Source of the DNA: Bdellovibrionota bacterium
GTDB taxonomy: Bacteria; Bdellovibrionota; Bdellovibrionia; Bdellovibrionales; JAEYZS01
Reading direction: 5' to 3'
DNA: 64,000 nt
NCBI GenBank assembly: GCA_040386775.1
Contig: JAZKEU010000019.1
Span: forward strand, 30,071-94,070
Every line of letters begins with the position of its first letter. The stretch's first letter is position 1. The position numbers were made by a program, and so were the translations under genes. Below are positions 17,441-26,261 of this stretch, piece after piece. The notes under the pieces are model-generated. The model had not been told where the DNA came from. It searched no databases and worked only from the letters and a program-made list of their open reading frames with translations.

Positions 17441-17463
17441 AGTGGTCGCCATCAGCGACCGCT
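17441..17463. repeat. REP-like extragenic palindrome 3, in the tRNA leader
   Basis: AGTGGTCGC / GCGACCGCT (one G-T pair) around CATCA, ending 4 nt before the tRNA. It would form a hairpin in the 5' leader of the tRNA precursor. Confidence 0.5.
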
Positions 17464-17467
17464 ATGC

Positions 17468-17551
17468 GCCCGGGTGGTGGAATGGCAGACACGCTAGACT
17501 TAGGATCTAGTGCCGAAAGGTGTGCAGGTTCAAGTCCTGTCCCGGGTACCA
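17468..17551 (+). tRNA. tRNA-Leu (anticodon UAG)
   Basis: An 84-nt class II tRNA. The acceptor stem GCCCGGG pairs with CCCGGGT (G-U at the first pair), followed by A and an encoded CCA. The anticodon stem CTAGA / TCTAG encloses CTTAGGA, reading TAG (Leu, CUA codon). A long variable arm GCCGAAAGGT and a T-arm GCAGG-TTCAAGT-CCTGT complete it. Confidence 0.97.
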
Positions 17552-17616
17552 CTTAAAAATCCTTGGAGATTTTTATATAATTCAAGATCAAAAATTAAAG
17601 CTATAGAGATTTTAAA

Positions 17617-18084
17617 ATGTCTAAATCAATCGAACCCCAGTTCCGAATTGCCACGCAAAACGACCTTCCGCAGATTTTGCATTTGTTAGCAGATGATGAA
17701 TTAGGAAGGACCCGCGAAGCGCAATCTGAAACGGTAGGACCTGAATATCAAATGGCGTTCACGGAAATCGAATCAGACGCTAATAACGAACTAATCGTTG
17801 GAATACAAGGTAGTGAAGTCATTGCCGTTCTTCAGATTACCTATATTCCAAATCTTACGCTTAAGGGAACGAAACGAGCTCAAATTGAGGGAGTCAGAGT
17901 ATCCTCGAAAATTCGAGGGCAAGGTGTTGGGCAAAAGTTATTTAACTATGCCATTCAGCGAGCGCGAAATCGAGGCTGCAAACTTGCGCAGCTTACCACG
18001 AACAAGTCCCGCAACGACGCCATTCGATTTTACGAAAATCTAGGATTTGTTATCACGCACGAAGGAATGAAACTTCAACTCTGA
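17617..18084 (+). CDS. GNAT-family N-acetyltransferase
   Basis: A 155-residue acyl-CoA-dependent acetyltransferase. The acetyl-CoA binding motif A is VSSKIRGQGVGQKLFNYAI, with the RGQGVG pyrophosphate loop. NKSRNDAIRFYENLGF is motif B. The N-terminus starts IEPQFRIATQNDLPQIL. The family acetylates antibiotics, metabolites or protein N-termini; the substrate cannot be read from the sequence. It is monocistronic, just after the tRNA, with a weak ribosome binding site. Confidence 0.88.
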   Translation: MSKSIEPQFRIATQNDLPQILHLLADDELGRTREAQSETVGPEYQMAFTEIESDANNELIVGIQGSEVIAVLQITYIPNLTLKGTKRAQIEGVRVSSKIRGQGVGQKLFNYAIQRARNRGCKLAQLTTNKSRNDAIRFYENLGFVITHEGMKLQL

Positions 18085-18209
18085 TTAAAATCCCTCCTAA
18101 AGTAACCAAATTGAAATCAACAAACCTCCGTAGATCGATACGCAGGTTTTGTTTTTCGACGTATTTGAAAGATCTCGTTATTATAAACTCATGTACTAAG
18201 GTTGGTGAA

Positions 18210-18548
18210 TTAATCTAAGTTTGGAATGTCTTCTAAAGAATAGAAAACTTTGCCGCCTATGCTTTTAACAAGCTCAACTTCCTGATCTGCACCCGCAGAG
18301 TCCCCACCGATTCTTAGAATTGCGTCACAACGTTTTGCTAGCCCCAACGAAAGCGGCATCATAATTGATCTGTATTCACTCTCGCCAGCTTCAGCTATAA
18401 TCGGTAAAGCCATATTGACTCCAATAATTGGAGTATGTCCTTTCCGAAGTACAGAAAGTGCAGCACGATTCAATAAAGATAAATTCTTATGCCATTGATT
18501 TGGGTCATCAGTGTTTGATTTGTAAGGTCCTGCAATCATGATTAACAT
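18210..18548 (-). CDS. DUF4406-like nucleoside deoxyribosyltransferase-fold protein
   Basis: A 112-residue protein starting MLIMIAGPYKSN; a TTG 12 codons earlier is the alternative start. The IAGPY start, the GHTPIIGVNMALP middle and the RCDAILRIGG...GADQEVELVKSIGGKVFYSLEDIP end match the Rossmann-like fold of DUF4406 and nucleoside 2-deoxyribosyltransferase relatives. The polypeptide is short for an active transferase, so its reaction is unknown. Upstream lies a short 140-nt gap to the binding-protein gene on the other strand. Confidence 0.6.
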   Translation of the reverse strand: MLIMIAGPYKSNTDDPNQWHKNLSLLNRAALSVLRKGHTPIIGVNMALPIIAEAGESEYRSIMMPLSLGLAKRCDAILRIGGDSAGADQEVELVKSIGGKVFYSLEDIPNLD

Positions 18549-18691
18549 GCGACTATTTGTACATTGGTCTCCCTGAAGGGTCAACAGAGGCCGTGAGCTT
18601 TGAGACAGACCAAGGGCTAGTCGTCAGGTAATACTAATAATTTAGTCGAGCCCGTATACAAATCTAACTCCAATCAGCCGATTTTATATTA

Positions 18692-19510
18692 GTGAAAACA
18701 CTCGGAAAATATTTATTACTCATTGCGTTTCTGATTCTAATCGTGAATAGAGGAGCGTACGCAGAAGTTCCGCCCGAAATAAAAAAAATATTGAAGCGGG
18801 GAGAATTGGTCGTTGCCATGTATGACCAAGACATTCCGCCTTACTTTGAAAACAAAAACAAAACCCTTTCTGGTCTCGACGTTGATTTGTGTGAAGCTCT
18901 CGCAAAGTCTTTGGGAGTTAAACTGAAAATAAAATTGATTCCAAAAGCGGATCAATACTCTGACATTCTAAAACAGTTAGATGATAAAAATGTAGATCTC
19001 GTGGCCGCCGCACTCTATCCTTCTTTGGATCGATCCAAAGAAGTTCGTTTTACAGAATCCTACGACACTGTAGACTTTTTGTTTCTCCTGAATAGAAAAA
19101 CTTTGGCAAAAGAAAATTTAAAAGTACAAAAAATCCAAGATCTCAATAAGAAAAGTGTGAACCTTACGACATTCACAACTTCCATTTTTGATCCCATTCA
19201 AACATTGTTACCTATGGCAAGCATCACCAGATCTGAAAAAAGAGAAGTTGTTCATGGTGCATGCGTTAAAGACGGAAACCATGGCTGTTACATCGATGAA
19301 TTGGATTACTTGAGATGGAAAAAGAAAGATCCAGCTGTAGGTCTTTTGTTGGACAAATTAAAAACCAGTTATAAACGCCCAGTCTCTCTGGCGGTCCATT
19401 GGAAGAATCAACACCTTTCATATTGGGTCGATCAAGCTATAAAATCATACAAGTCCGATGGAACTCTGGACGCCATATTTAAAAAGCACAACTGGAGATT
19501 GGTAGAATGA
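18692..19510 (+). CDS. Periplasmic solute-binding protein (family 3), partner of an SDF symporter
   Basis: A 272-residue protein beginning at GTG, with a signal peptide to about residue 24 (...NRGAYA). The bacterial extracellular solute-binding family 3 scheme is plain: ILKRGELVVAMYDQDIPPYF, GLDVDLCEALAKSLGV, VDLVAAALYPSLDRSKEVRFTESY, and a second lobe ending IKSYKSDGTLDAIFKKHNW. Family members bind amino acids or related small anions. No ABC permease or ATPase is nearby. Instead the stop overlaps the start of a dicarboxylate/amino acid symporter gene (ATGA). Confidence 0.88.
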   Translation: MKTLGKYLLLIAFLILIVNRGAYAEVPPEIKKILKRGELVVAMYDQDIPPYFENKNKTLSGLDVDLCEALAKSLGVKLKIKLIPKADQYSDILKQLDDKNVDLVAAALYPSLDRSKEVRFTESYDTVDFLFLLNRKTLAKENLKVQKIQDLNKKSVNLTTFTTSIFDPIQTLLPMASITRSEKREVVHGACVKDGNHGCYIDELDYLRWKKKDPAVGLLLDKLKTSYKRPVSLAVHWKNQHLSYWVDQAIKSYKSDGTLDAIFKKHNWRLVE

Positions 19511-20733
19511 AATGGAGTAAATTCCTATCCAATCCATTGGCTCTTGCGATCGCATCTCTTTTGGGTGTTCTTGTTGGTGTATTAAAGCCCGGTTTTTTCA
19601 AAAATTGGATGTGGGCTGAGGAAATCGTGTTTGGCCTTATTCAAATGACAGTTCTTCCAATCATATTGGTTTCGCTACTGCTCTCAGTAATAAGGCTTTT
19701 TAGCTCTCAGCTCAGTACGCGGGTGATCTTTAAAATTATTATAGCATTCATTGGTCCACTTTTCTTAGTCGCGGCATTATCTGGATTCTACGCAAATATT
19801 TTTGGACCATCGCAATCCGAGAGAGAACGCTTGCAGGTAGAACTTGGCAGTTCCTTAGAAGAATCCGCACAAAAAGCCCCTCAGTCCATTGAGGATAAAA
19901 AAGTAGAATATATACCTACAAATATTTTCCAGGCACTGGCAAGTGGAAACCTGGTTGGATTGCTGACGTTTATTTTTCTCTTTGGTGCTGCTATAGGATT
20001 AAATGTTGTGTATTCAAGTTCGACGCTGATTAAAATTTTGGAATCAGCAAATGAAGCTCTTTTGAGGATGTTCAATTGGTTTCTAACTTTCTTGGCGGTT
20101 GCCATTATGATTTCTATCAGTAAAACTATCGAGCAGGTTGGAGTTGAATTGCTTTCAGATTTAAGAAGTTTCTTCGTGTGTTTCTTAAGCTGGGTTATAA
20201 TTTTTATTTTTGGAATGCTCGCCTATGCAAAATCTCTTTCTAATATGAATTTTGTAGAATTTTGGAAGAGTATTGAGAAATCCTTATCCGTATCATTTTT
20301 CTCAGGAAGTAGCTCAAGTGCCCTGCCTTCACTTATGGAGAGCTTAAAAGAAAAATTCAAGGTGGACACTTGGGTCGTGGATTTGATTGCGCCACTTTCA
20401 TTATCAGCTTTCAAGTTAGGCTCAGTTGCACTACTAGCGATGTTGTCAGTTCTACTTTGTCAGCTGTTTGATATCGAGCTTTCTATTTCTAGTTTCTTTA
20501 TTATCGTTCTTGCCTCTGTCCTGCAATCCATTTGTGGGGGCGGCGAGGGAGCGGCAGCAGTTATGGTATTGGCATTTATGTTGCGACCTCTGGGATTGTC
20601 AGAAGAAATTTTAGTCATGCTATTTGTTGCATTAAGACCCGTGCTGAGTTTTGCTGTGGCCATTATGAATACAGCTAGCTCTTTGGCAATCATCCTCAGT
20701 GCTGGAAGATGGCTCCCAAGAAAAGAAATCTAA
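19507..20733 (+). CDS. Sodium:dicarboxylate/amino acid symporter family (SDF) protein
   Basis: A 408-residue inner-membrane transporter with about eight membrane segments and two re-entrant loops. The serine-rich first hairpin is GSSSSALPSLMESLKEKF. The segment where the family usually shows NMDGT reads PLSLSAFKLGSVALLAML, so the cation-binding motif is not canonical. The second hairpin region CGGGEGAAAVMVLAFML is also unusual. An extra hydrophilic insert (residues 100-130) with many Glu/Gln lies after the third helix. It is translationally coupled to the binding protein upstream and probably receives its ligand from it. Confidence 0.85.
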   Translation: MKWSKFLSNPLALAIASLLGVLVGVLKPGFFKNWMWAEEIVFGLIQMTVLPIILVSLLLSVIRLFSSQLSTRVIFKIIIAFIGPLFLVAALSGFYANIFGPSQSERERLQVELGSSLEESAQKAPQSIEDKKVEYIPTNIFQALASGNLVGLLTFIFLFGAAIGLNVVYSSSTLIKILESANEALLRMFNWFLTFLAVAIMISISKTIEQVGVELLSDLRSFFVCFLSWVIIFIFGMLAYAKSLSNMNFVEFWKSIEKSLSVSFFSGSSSSALPSLMESLKEKFKVDTWVVDLIAPLSLSAFKLGSVALLAMLSVLLCQLFDIELSISSFFIIVLASVLQSICGGGEGAAAVMVLAFMLRPLGLSEEILVMLFVALRPVLSFAVAIMNTASSLAIILSAGRWLPRKEI

Positions 20734-20772
20734 GATACTGTGAATATCTATTTAGCGATTTTAAAAAAATTA

Positions 20773-21639
20773 TTAATTTTCTAATTTATTTAGAGCTTTT
20801 GAAAAAAATTTGATTGCTTCTATAGAAGACAAAGCTACTGCCGTATTCATAATGGCGTAATCTTCTCCATATTCAGTTTCACACTTTGTTTCAAGAGTGC
20901 TGAGAACAGCAGTAACTTGTCCGTTATCAAAAACTGGGGCGCCAGAGTCGCCAATGTCTCCAATGGGATCCAAGTATTGAGAGATTATGGCAAATCTTTT
21001 TTCGCCGGTTCTCCAAATTTTACTTTTACCCAATCTCAAATCATTTGGTTGAGGGTCTGAGAAGGGAATACTTACTTCAAATGAGCTTGCTGTCATTCCA
21101 TAACCTAGGAACTCTATAGAATCTCCTGCGGAATGGATTTTCTGAAAATTAATTTGTGCCCAAGTCCGAAAAGTTTTGTTCGGAAACTTTAATAAAGCCA
21201 AATCTGGTGTTTTTGTAAGTACCATAGGTTTTTCGCCAGGTGAGCATCCAGGTGTAGTCTTTCCGTGTTTATTCTGCTCATCTTTAATTTTTTGTAAATC
21301 CTCAGGAATAAACTCTGTGTAAGATTGCAGTACTGAAATGATTTCTTCTGTTTTATTTTCTTTGAAACGGTGGAGAACAATAGTATTATTTTTTTCTTCA
21401 TTAAAATTCCCTGTTACACAATGCCCGGCTGTTAACACCAGTGAATCAGAAATAGCAGTTCCCGTGCAACGACCATTATCAACTTGATCTAAAAGCGAAT
21501 CTTTATCTTTATAAAGTATAAGTCGCACAACTTCAGGTCTTTGAGAGTTTAAAAGTTCTTTTCCATTCACAATAGCTTGTGATTTTTGAGCGCATAGAAC
21601 CGCAATTGCAAATACGATTACAAAAAATTGATAGAGCAT
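20773..21639 (-). CDS. Secreted trypsin-like serine protease (S1)
   Basis: A 288-residue exported protease with signal peptide to about 22. It has the complete catalytic triad: H73 in LTAGHC, D146 in PDLALLKF and S232 in GDSGAPVF. The mature enzyme would begin IVNGKELL, the usual N-terminus after activation. Two cysteines flank the His region and further ones the Ser loop. The gene stands alone and is convergent with the symporter gene. It would act outside the cell or in the periplasm. Confidence 0.9.
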   Translation of the reverse strand: MLYQFFVIVFAIAVLCAQKSQAIVNGKELLNSQRPEVVRLILYKDKDSLLDQVDNGRCTGTAISDSLVLTAGHCVTGNFNEEKNNTIVLHRFKENKTEEIISVLQSYTEFIPEDLQKIKDEQNKHGKTTPGCSPGEKPMVLTKTPDLALLKFPNKTFRTWAQINFQKIHSAGDSIEFLGYGMTASSFEVSIPFSDPQPNDLRLGKSKIWRTGEKRFAIISQYLDPIGDIGDSGAPVFDNGQVTAVLSTLETKCETEYGEDYAIMNTAVALSSIEAIKFFSKALNKLEN

Positions 21640-21830
21640 TTCCCCTTACCCCACGCGCTTACCCCAGCGCATGAGTGAGAGAGTCACTCTTTGAGGAACA
21701 AATCACAATACAAATAAAATAAAGGTAAATTTATTTACGGTTTCAAAGGTCTAGTATAAGTGAAAGAATTACGAGGTATTAATGATTATTTGGGGTTGCT
21801 TTTATATTTAAAAAAAGTCAAAATTATTAT

Positions 21831-23081
21831 ATGCAAATCAACCTGACTCGCACTCGTGTATTTACAATTGTGTTGTTTTCTTTTTTGATCGCCATTTCTG
21901 GATGGATGTTTATTAAGAAAGACTCTAATTTTGATATGTCAAAGCAAAGACTTCAAAGTATTCAGCATGTTAGAGCGCAGATCCGCGACCAAATTTCGCC
22001 TTTTATCAAAAAAAATGAAGTTACGCCGCACGTGTATTTTGAAAAATTTGGCGCCTTTGAAAAGACAGACGTTCAATATACGTTCAATCCAACTCTACAA
22101 AATCAAGCGAACAAACTTTTAAGACAATACAAACCAGATTATGCATCCATCGTAGCGATTGATGCAAAAACAGGCAGAGTACTGGCCCTGGCAAATTATC
22201 TCAAAGAAGATACAACTCCGGGAAATCTTGCGATTAAGGCAACGTTTCCCGCAGCTTCTATTTTTAAAATTATTCCAGCGTCGGTGGCTTTGGACAAATA
22301 CATGTTAGAAGCCAATCTTTTGCTTCCATTCAATGGATCTTCGCACACGCTCTACAGAAAAAATGTAATGTCAGACACGATCAATAGATGGACCAGATCG
22401 ATTTCTTTGAAGCAAGCGTTTGCTCAATCGGTAAATACTTTTTTTGCAAGATTAGCGCTTAAGAAAATGCAACCTGATGATTTAAAAGAATACGCAGCCA
22501 AATTCCAATTCAATACACCGATTGTTACAGATTTTCCAATCGACATGAGTACGGCGGTGATTCCAAATGAAAAAGGTTATGAACTTGCGGAAGTGGCATC
22601 AGGGTTCAACAAAACAAACACGTTATCTCCAGTGCAAGGTGCAATGATGGCGGCAGCGATTGCTGATGATGGAATCATGAGAAATCCTTACATCGTAGAT
22701 TCATTAACAAATGAAGCGGGTGAAATGGTTTATCATGGAGAGTCTGTAGAACTCGCAAGAGCTCTCACTCCTGAAGGCGCAGAAAAAATGCGTGAACTTA
22801 TGCAAGCGACCATCATTCAAGGCACAAGTAGGAAGTCATTCCGTCCTCTAGTTAAAAACAATCAATTCGTTGCTCTCGAGCTTGGTGGAAAAACAGGATC
22901 ACTCACTGGTGATGAGCCGAAGGGCAAAGTGGATTGGTTTGTGGGTTACGCGATTCATGGTGACCAAAAAATTGCAATCGCAGCAATCACAGTCAATAAA
23001 AAATACTGGACAGTAAAATCGGCATTCCTTGCTCAGAGTATTATTAAGAATCACTTCAAAGAAGATGTTGCGGCTAGGTAA
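21831..23081 (+). CDS. Penicillin-binding transpeptidase-domain protein
   Basis: A 416-residue protein with a single N-terminal membrane anchor (VFTIVLFSFLIAISGWMFI) and one transpeptidase domain. The active-site triads are SIFK (S143, K146), SVN at 200-202 and KTG at 354-356. No transglycosylase or dimerisation domain is present, so it is close to the lone-transpeptidase members of the class B family or D,D-carboxypeptidase-like cell wall enzymes. It acts on peptidoglycan in the periplasm. Predatory relatives carry many such wall-modifying enzymes; a predation role is not shown here. Confidence 0.85.
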   Translation: MQINLTRTRVFTIVLFSFLIAISGWMFIKKDSNFDMSKQRLQSIQHVRAQIRDQISPFIKKNEVTPHVYFEKFGAFEKTDVQYTFNPTLQNQANKLLRQYKPDYASIVAIDAKTGRVLALANYLKEDTTPGNLAIKATFPAASIFKIIPASVALDKYMLEANLLLPFNGSSHTLYRKNVMSDTINRWTRSISLKQAFAQSVNTFFARLALKKMQPDDLKEYAAKFQFNTPIVTDFPIDMSTAVIPNEKGYELAEVASGFNKTNTLSPVQGAMMAAAIADDGIMRNPYIVDSLTNEAGEMVYHGESVELARALTPEGAEKMRELMQATIIQGTSRKSFRPLVKNNQFVALELGGKTGSLTGDEPKGKVDWFVGYAIHGDQKIAIAAITVNKKYWTVKSAFLAQSIIKNHFKEDVAAR

Positions 23082-23093
23082 CTAGGGAAGATC

Positions 23094-23119
23094 GTCGCCC
23101 GTCAAATGAGACAGGCGAC
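23094..23119. repeat. Imperfect inverted repeat between convergent genes
   Basis: GTCGCC-C-GTC / GAC-A-GGCGAC around AAATGA, between the transpeptidase and OmpA-like genes, which converge. There is no T-run; it may be a weak terminator or another extragenic palindrome. Confidence 0.4.
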
Positions 23120-23130
23120 AGCTCTACACT

Positions 23131-24474
23131 TTAAAGTGGCGAGATAAGAATATCTACTCTTCGATTTTGAGCTCTACCTTGTGGTGTTTTGTTAGTCGTA
23201 ATGGGTTTTTCATCTGCAAAACCTGAGGATCTTACATCCGATTCATTTACCGCGCTATTTTGAACCAAATAATTTTTAACAGCCTCTGCTCTCTTTTCAG
23301 AAAGACGAGCATTAACATCTTTTGATCCTAGGGCATCAGTATGACCTTCGACTTCAATTTCAGAACTACCCAAAGATTTAATCACAGATTGAACTTTTGT
23401 CATCAGAGGATAGCTAGCCGCAGTTAAATCTGCTTGCCCACTTGGAAACTTCAATCCTTTAAGACGGATTAAAAGCTTATCTCCATCTCTAAATACTTCA
23501 GCCTCATTTGTTGAAAATTGTGATTTGGCATTTTTTAGTTTTTCATCCAATGCCACCTGATCTGAAAGCTGTGAACTTTCAGCAGAAACTACAGCCAATG
23601 CGGATGTTGTTGCACCGAGTTCGCTTTTAGTTGAATCTAGCTCACCAGAGAGTTCTCTTTGAGCACTCTGTTCTGCTTCCATTTCGAGAGCCAATTGCTC
23701 TAAAGTTTTGTTTTTATTGATTTTTGATTCTCTTGTGATTCTCAAGGCCCGCTCCGACTCTTTGGTCGCAAGAGTTGCCATTCGATCAATTCCAGTAGCA
23801 TCTTGTCTATTGGAAGTAATAAATAGATCGGCATCCTTCATTCTTTTTTGCGCTAAGGCCAGAGTTTTAGGAGCAACTTTTTTTGCGCCTTCTCTTTCTG
23901 CCGCACTAAGATTTGCACTTGCTGTTCCAAGTTTATCTCCTTTGATGGCAGATAGTTCTACGCTCATATATTCATTTAGTAAATCTTTTCTGTCTTCTAG
24001 ATCAACACTGAAATCTCCATCTTCAAAGTCTTTACCAAATTTTTTAAGTTCATGATCAGCATCGTTCAAAAGGTCTTTGGCGTGAGTCGCAGCTTTTGCT
24101 TCTAAAGCTCTTGCTCTCATATCAACAATGTCAGGAATATTATCGGCTCCTCTTTCAGCCGTATCATTGGCCTTAAGTAACCATGCATTGCCGATGGCTA
24201 CTTCTTTTAGTATTTCTTTATTCCCATCGTTAGCACTACGAGCCTCTTTGGCTTCCCTAAGATGTTTTTCTGCTTTTTTGTAGTTGTTGGGCGAGAGGAC
24301 ATTCACTTGGTCAGTTTGTGCTTTTTCTATATTTCTTTGAAGAGCGTTAATCTCTTCAGAGGGATTAGCTGTCGATGAAAACTCTTGCACGGGTGGAGTG
24401 GTTGAGCAGGCAGCTAAAAATAAAAAGGACATAAAGAGTCCTAGTATTCCTTTGTTCTGTGAGCGTTGTAACAT
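23131..24474 (-). CDS. OmpA-family lipoprotein with DUF4398-like N-terminus
   Basis: A 447-residue lipoprotein (lipobox LAAC, acylated Cys at about residue 23). The long helical middle (residues 45-300) is rich in Ala/Lys/Glu with LSPNNYKKAEKHLREAKEA, like DUF4398. The C-terminal OmpA domain carries the peptidoglycan-binding pattern FPSGQADLT, EVEGHTDALGSKDVNARLSEKRAEAV and PQGRAQNRRVDI. It would tether the outer membrane to the wall. GGAGA precedes the start. A 23-codon reading frame with a near-perfect ribosome binding site lies 43 nt upstream on the same strand. Confidence 0.9.
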   Translation of the reverse strand: MLQRSQNKGILGLFMSFLFLAACSTTPPVQEFSSTANPSEEINALQRNIEKAQTDQVNVLSPNNYKKAEKHLREAKEARSANDGNKEILKEVAIGNAWLLKANDTAERGADNIPDIVDMRARALEAKAATHAKDLLNDADHELKKFGKDFEDGDFSVDLEDRKDLLNEYMSVELSAIKGDKLGTASANLSAAEREGAKKVAPKTLALAQKRMKDADLFITSNRQDATGIDRMATLATKESERALRITRESKINKNKTLEQLALEMEAEQSAQRELSGELDSTKSELGATTSALAVVSAESSQLSDQVALDEKLKNAKSQFSTNEAEVFRDGDKLLIRLKGLKFPSGQADLTAASYPLMTKVQSVIKSLGSSEIEVEGHTDALGSKDVNARLSEKRAEAVKNYLVQNSAVNESDVRSSGFADEKPITTNKTPQGRAQNRRVDILISPL

Positions 24475-24517
24475 AATCTTTCTCCTGTGGTTTCACTAAG
24501 ATGTTCTTAGTAATTAA

Positions 24518-24589
24518 TTAGTTTGTTAAAATCAGCATTGTCGTGGCAAGAAAGACCAATAAAAGTGAGATCTTTAAAAATATCATCAT
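24518..24589 (-). CDS. 23-residue membrane peptide upstream of OmpA-like lipoprotein
   Basis: A small open frame encoding MMIFLKISLLLVFLATTMLI plus LTN. AAGGAGGG lies 7 nt before the ATG, the strongest ribosome binding site in the neighbourhood. The product is one hydrophobic helix. It is followed, 43 nt on, by the OmpA-like gene on the same strand. Translation is very likely from the site and spacing; function is unknown. A second ATG directly follows the first. Confidence 0.6.
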   Translation of the reverse strand: MMIFLKISLLLVFLATTMLILTN

Positions 24590-24759
24590 AGAATTACCCT
24601 CCTTCCAAAATCGACGGTCATAAAAAAAATAATAACATCGTGATGTGTTTTAAGGTGTCTAGTTACTTACATAAAATCTAGAAGAGCCCTTTAAGTATTA
24701 TTTATTGTGTAGTTGCTAACACACTTGTAAAAATCGTTTCTCTAAAATATGTTTAGCAT

Positions 24760-25668
24760 ATGTCTGATACGCCTCTTCATCTTTATGTTGCTCACTCTGA
24801 CTTCAAGAAAGAACTTTTGAAAGAGATAAAATCCACAAAAATGGATTTCGAAAATTATTTGATCAGTGAAAATAAGATTGAAGACTCTATCTGGGCACAA
24901 GACATTTGGTTTGATCTAAAAGAAATAAAATTTGAATCCATTTCTCAAGCGGTTAAAGAACTCAAAAAAAATCACTCACATTGGGCTTCAGACTCTTTGA
25001 GTCATCATCGCAGGGCAAAACTCATTCAGGAGCAGTTGAATTTTTATAAACATCCATCTCTAGAATTCATGGGCAATTTACCTAAGCAAAAATTTGGTAG
25101 ATGGTTAATGGTGAATGAAAATACGATCTGGGCCTCAAAAGATTGTAGATCACCAATTCCTTTTGGAAAAATTGAATTCAACGAAGATAAAAAAATTCCT
25201 CCATCTCGAGCCTACTTAAAACTATGGGAAGTGTTTACTATCCATGGCGCGATTCCAAGGAAGAACTCTCGATGCATTGATCTTGGAAGTTGTCCCGGCG
25301 GATGGTCATGGGTGCTTTCGCAACTTGGCTGTGATGTGATCAGCGTGGATAAAGCTCCCTTAGATCCAAAGATTGCTAAGATTAAAAACATTCAATTTCT
25401 AAAAAAAGACGCCTTTAAACTTAAGCCCGAAGAGGTCGGAAAAATCGACTGGTTGTTTTCTGATATTATTTGTGAGCCGGCGAGGCTTTTTGAACTGGTT
25501 CAGGTATGGAAAAATTCCGGGGTTAAGAACTTTGTCTGCACTATAAAATTTAAAGGAAAAACCGATTTTGAGGTTGTAGAGCGCTTTAAAAAGATCTCAG
25601 GTGCGAGACTCCTTCATCTTTATCACAACAAACATGAAATCACTTGGATTTTGACTGAAAAAGAGTAA
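24760..25668 (+). CDS. RlmM-like ribose-2'-O methyltransferase
   Basis: A 302-residue SAM-dependent RNA methyltransferase of the FtsJ/RlmM type. Residues about 170-190 hold the SAM loop DLGSCPGGWSWVL. The K-D-K-E tetrad is visible as SRAYLKL (K), DWLFSDI (D), CTIKFKGK (K) and HNKHEIT (E). SDIICEPARLFELVQVW parallels RlmM, which methylates C2498 of 23S rRNA in E. coli. The N-terminal 110 residues are shorter than in E. coli RlmM, and THUMP-like features are not clear, so orthology is not certain. Confidence 0.78.
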   Translation: MSDTPLHLYVAHSDFKKELLKEIKSTKMDFENYLISENKIEDSIWAQDIWFDLKEIKFESISQAVKELKKNHSHWASDSLSHHRRAKLIQEQLNFYKHPSLEFMGNLPKQKFGRWLMVNENTIWASKDCRSPIPFGKIEFNEDKKIPPSRAYLKLWEVFTIHGAIPRKNSRCIDLGSCPGGWSWVLSQLGCDVISVDKAPLDPKIAKIKNIQFLKKDAFKLKPEEVGKIDWLFSDIICEPARLFELVQVWKNSGVKNFVCTIKFKGKTDFEVVERFKKISGARLLHLYHNKHEITWILTEKE

Positions 25669-25681
25669 GTTCTCCGGTCTT

Positions 25682-26242
25682 ATGAAAAACTTATTTTTAG
25701 CACTATTAGTCGTCTTTTCTGTTCAATCTGTATTTGCTCAAATTGTTTCCAAAGAAGCTTGGAAGCCTGAGGGTTTTTCAAAACTCAGCGCTTTTGAGCA
25801 GACAATTATTTCTAAACTCTCACCTGTCGATCAAAAAAATAAAATTTTTGTTCAGCTATTATTGGACACTGGTGTTTTTAAATCCTGTGGATTGGGCACA
25901 ACATTGAGGCATGATAAATTATTTATTTCTGTGATTGATAAAAAAACAGCGATGCGATATTCTTATGTTTTGGATTTTAATAGAGCACTAGTGAATCAAG
26001 ACGTTTTCGTGGGCGAAGCAGGTGTGCAGATACATGTTTTGGTTTTTGATCAAGCAATCCAAAATTTATCGGGTGAGTTGTTTGAAGAAACTGTTTTTAT
26101 GTATTTCTTTTTTGATAAAGAAGGACAATTGGTTCAGATGGTTATAAAAGCTACGAAAAATTCCGGAGTGGGTTTGCCAATAATTTCGAAATTCCCAGAG
26201 AGCACTCAAGGGGCATACGAAGTTAATTGCGAAGCAAGGTAA
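25682..26242 (+). CDS. Exported hypothetical protein
   Basis: A 186-residue protein with a clear signal peptide (MKNLFLALLVVFSVQSVFA). I do not recognise the rest. It has beta-rich stretches (MFVFFDKEGQLVQMVIKATK) and two conserved-looking cysteines (KSCGLGTTLRHD, EVNCEAR) that might pair. It starts 14 nt after the methyltransferase stop with no strong ribosome binding site, so it may be cotranscribed with it. It is convergent with the DUF2231 gene. Confidence 0.7.
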   Translation: MKNLFLALLVVFSVQSVFAQIVSKEAWKPEGFSKLSAFEQTIISKLSPVDQKNKIFVQLLLDTGVFKSCGLGTTLRHDKLFISVIDKKTAMRYSYVLDFNRALVNQDVFVGEAGVQIHVLVFDQAIQNLSGELFEETVFMYFFFDKEGQLVQMVIKATKNSGVGLPIISKFPESTQGAYEVNCEAR

Positions 26243-26261
26243 TCATTCAAAACCTTTGCGC

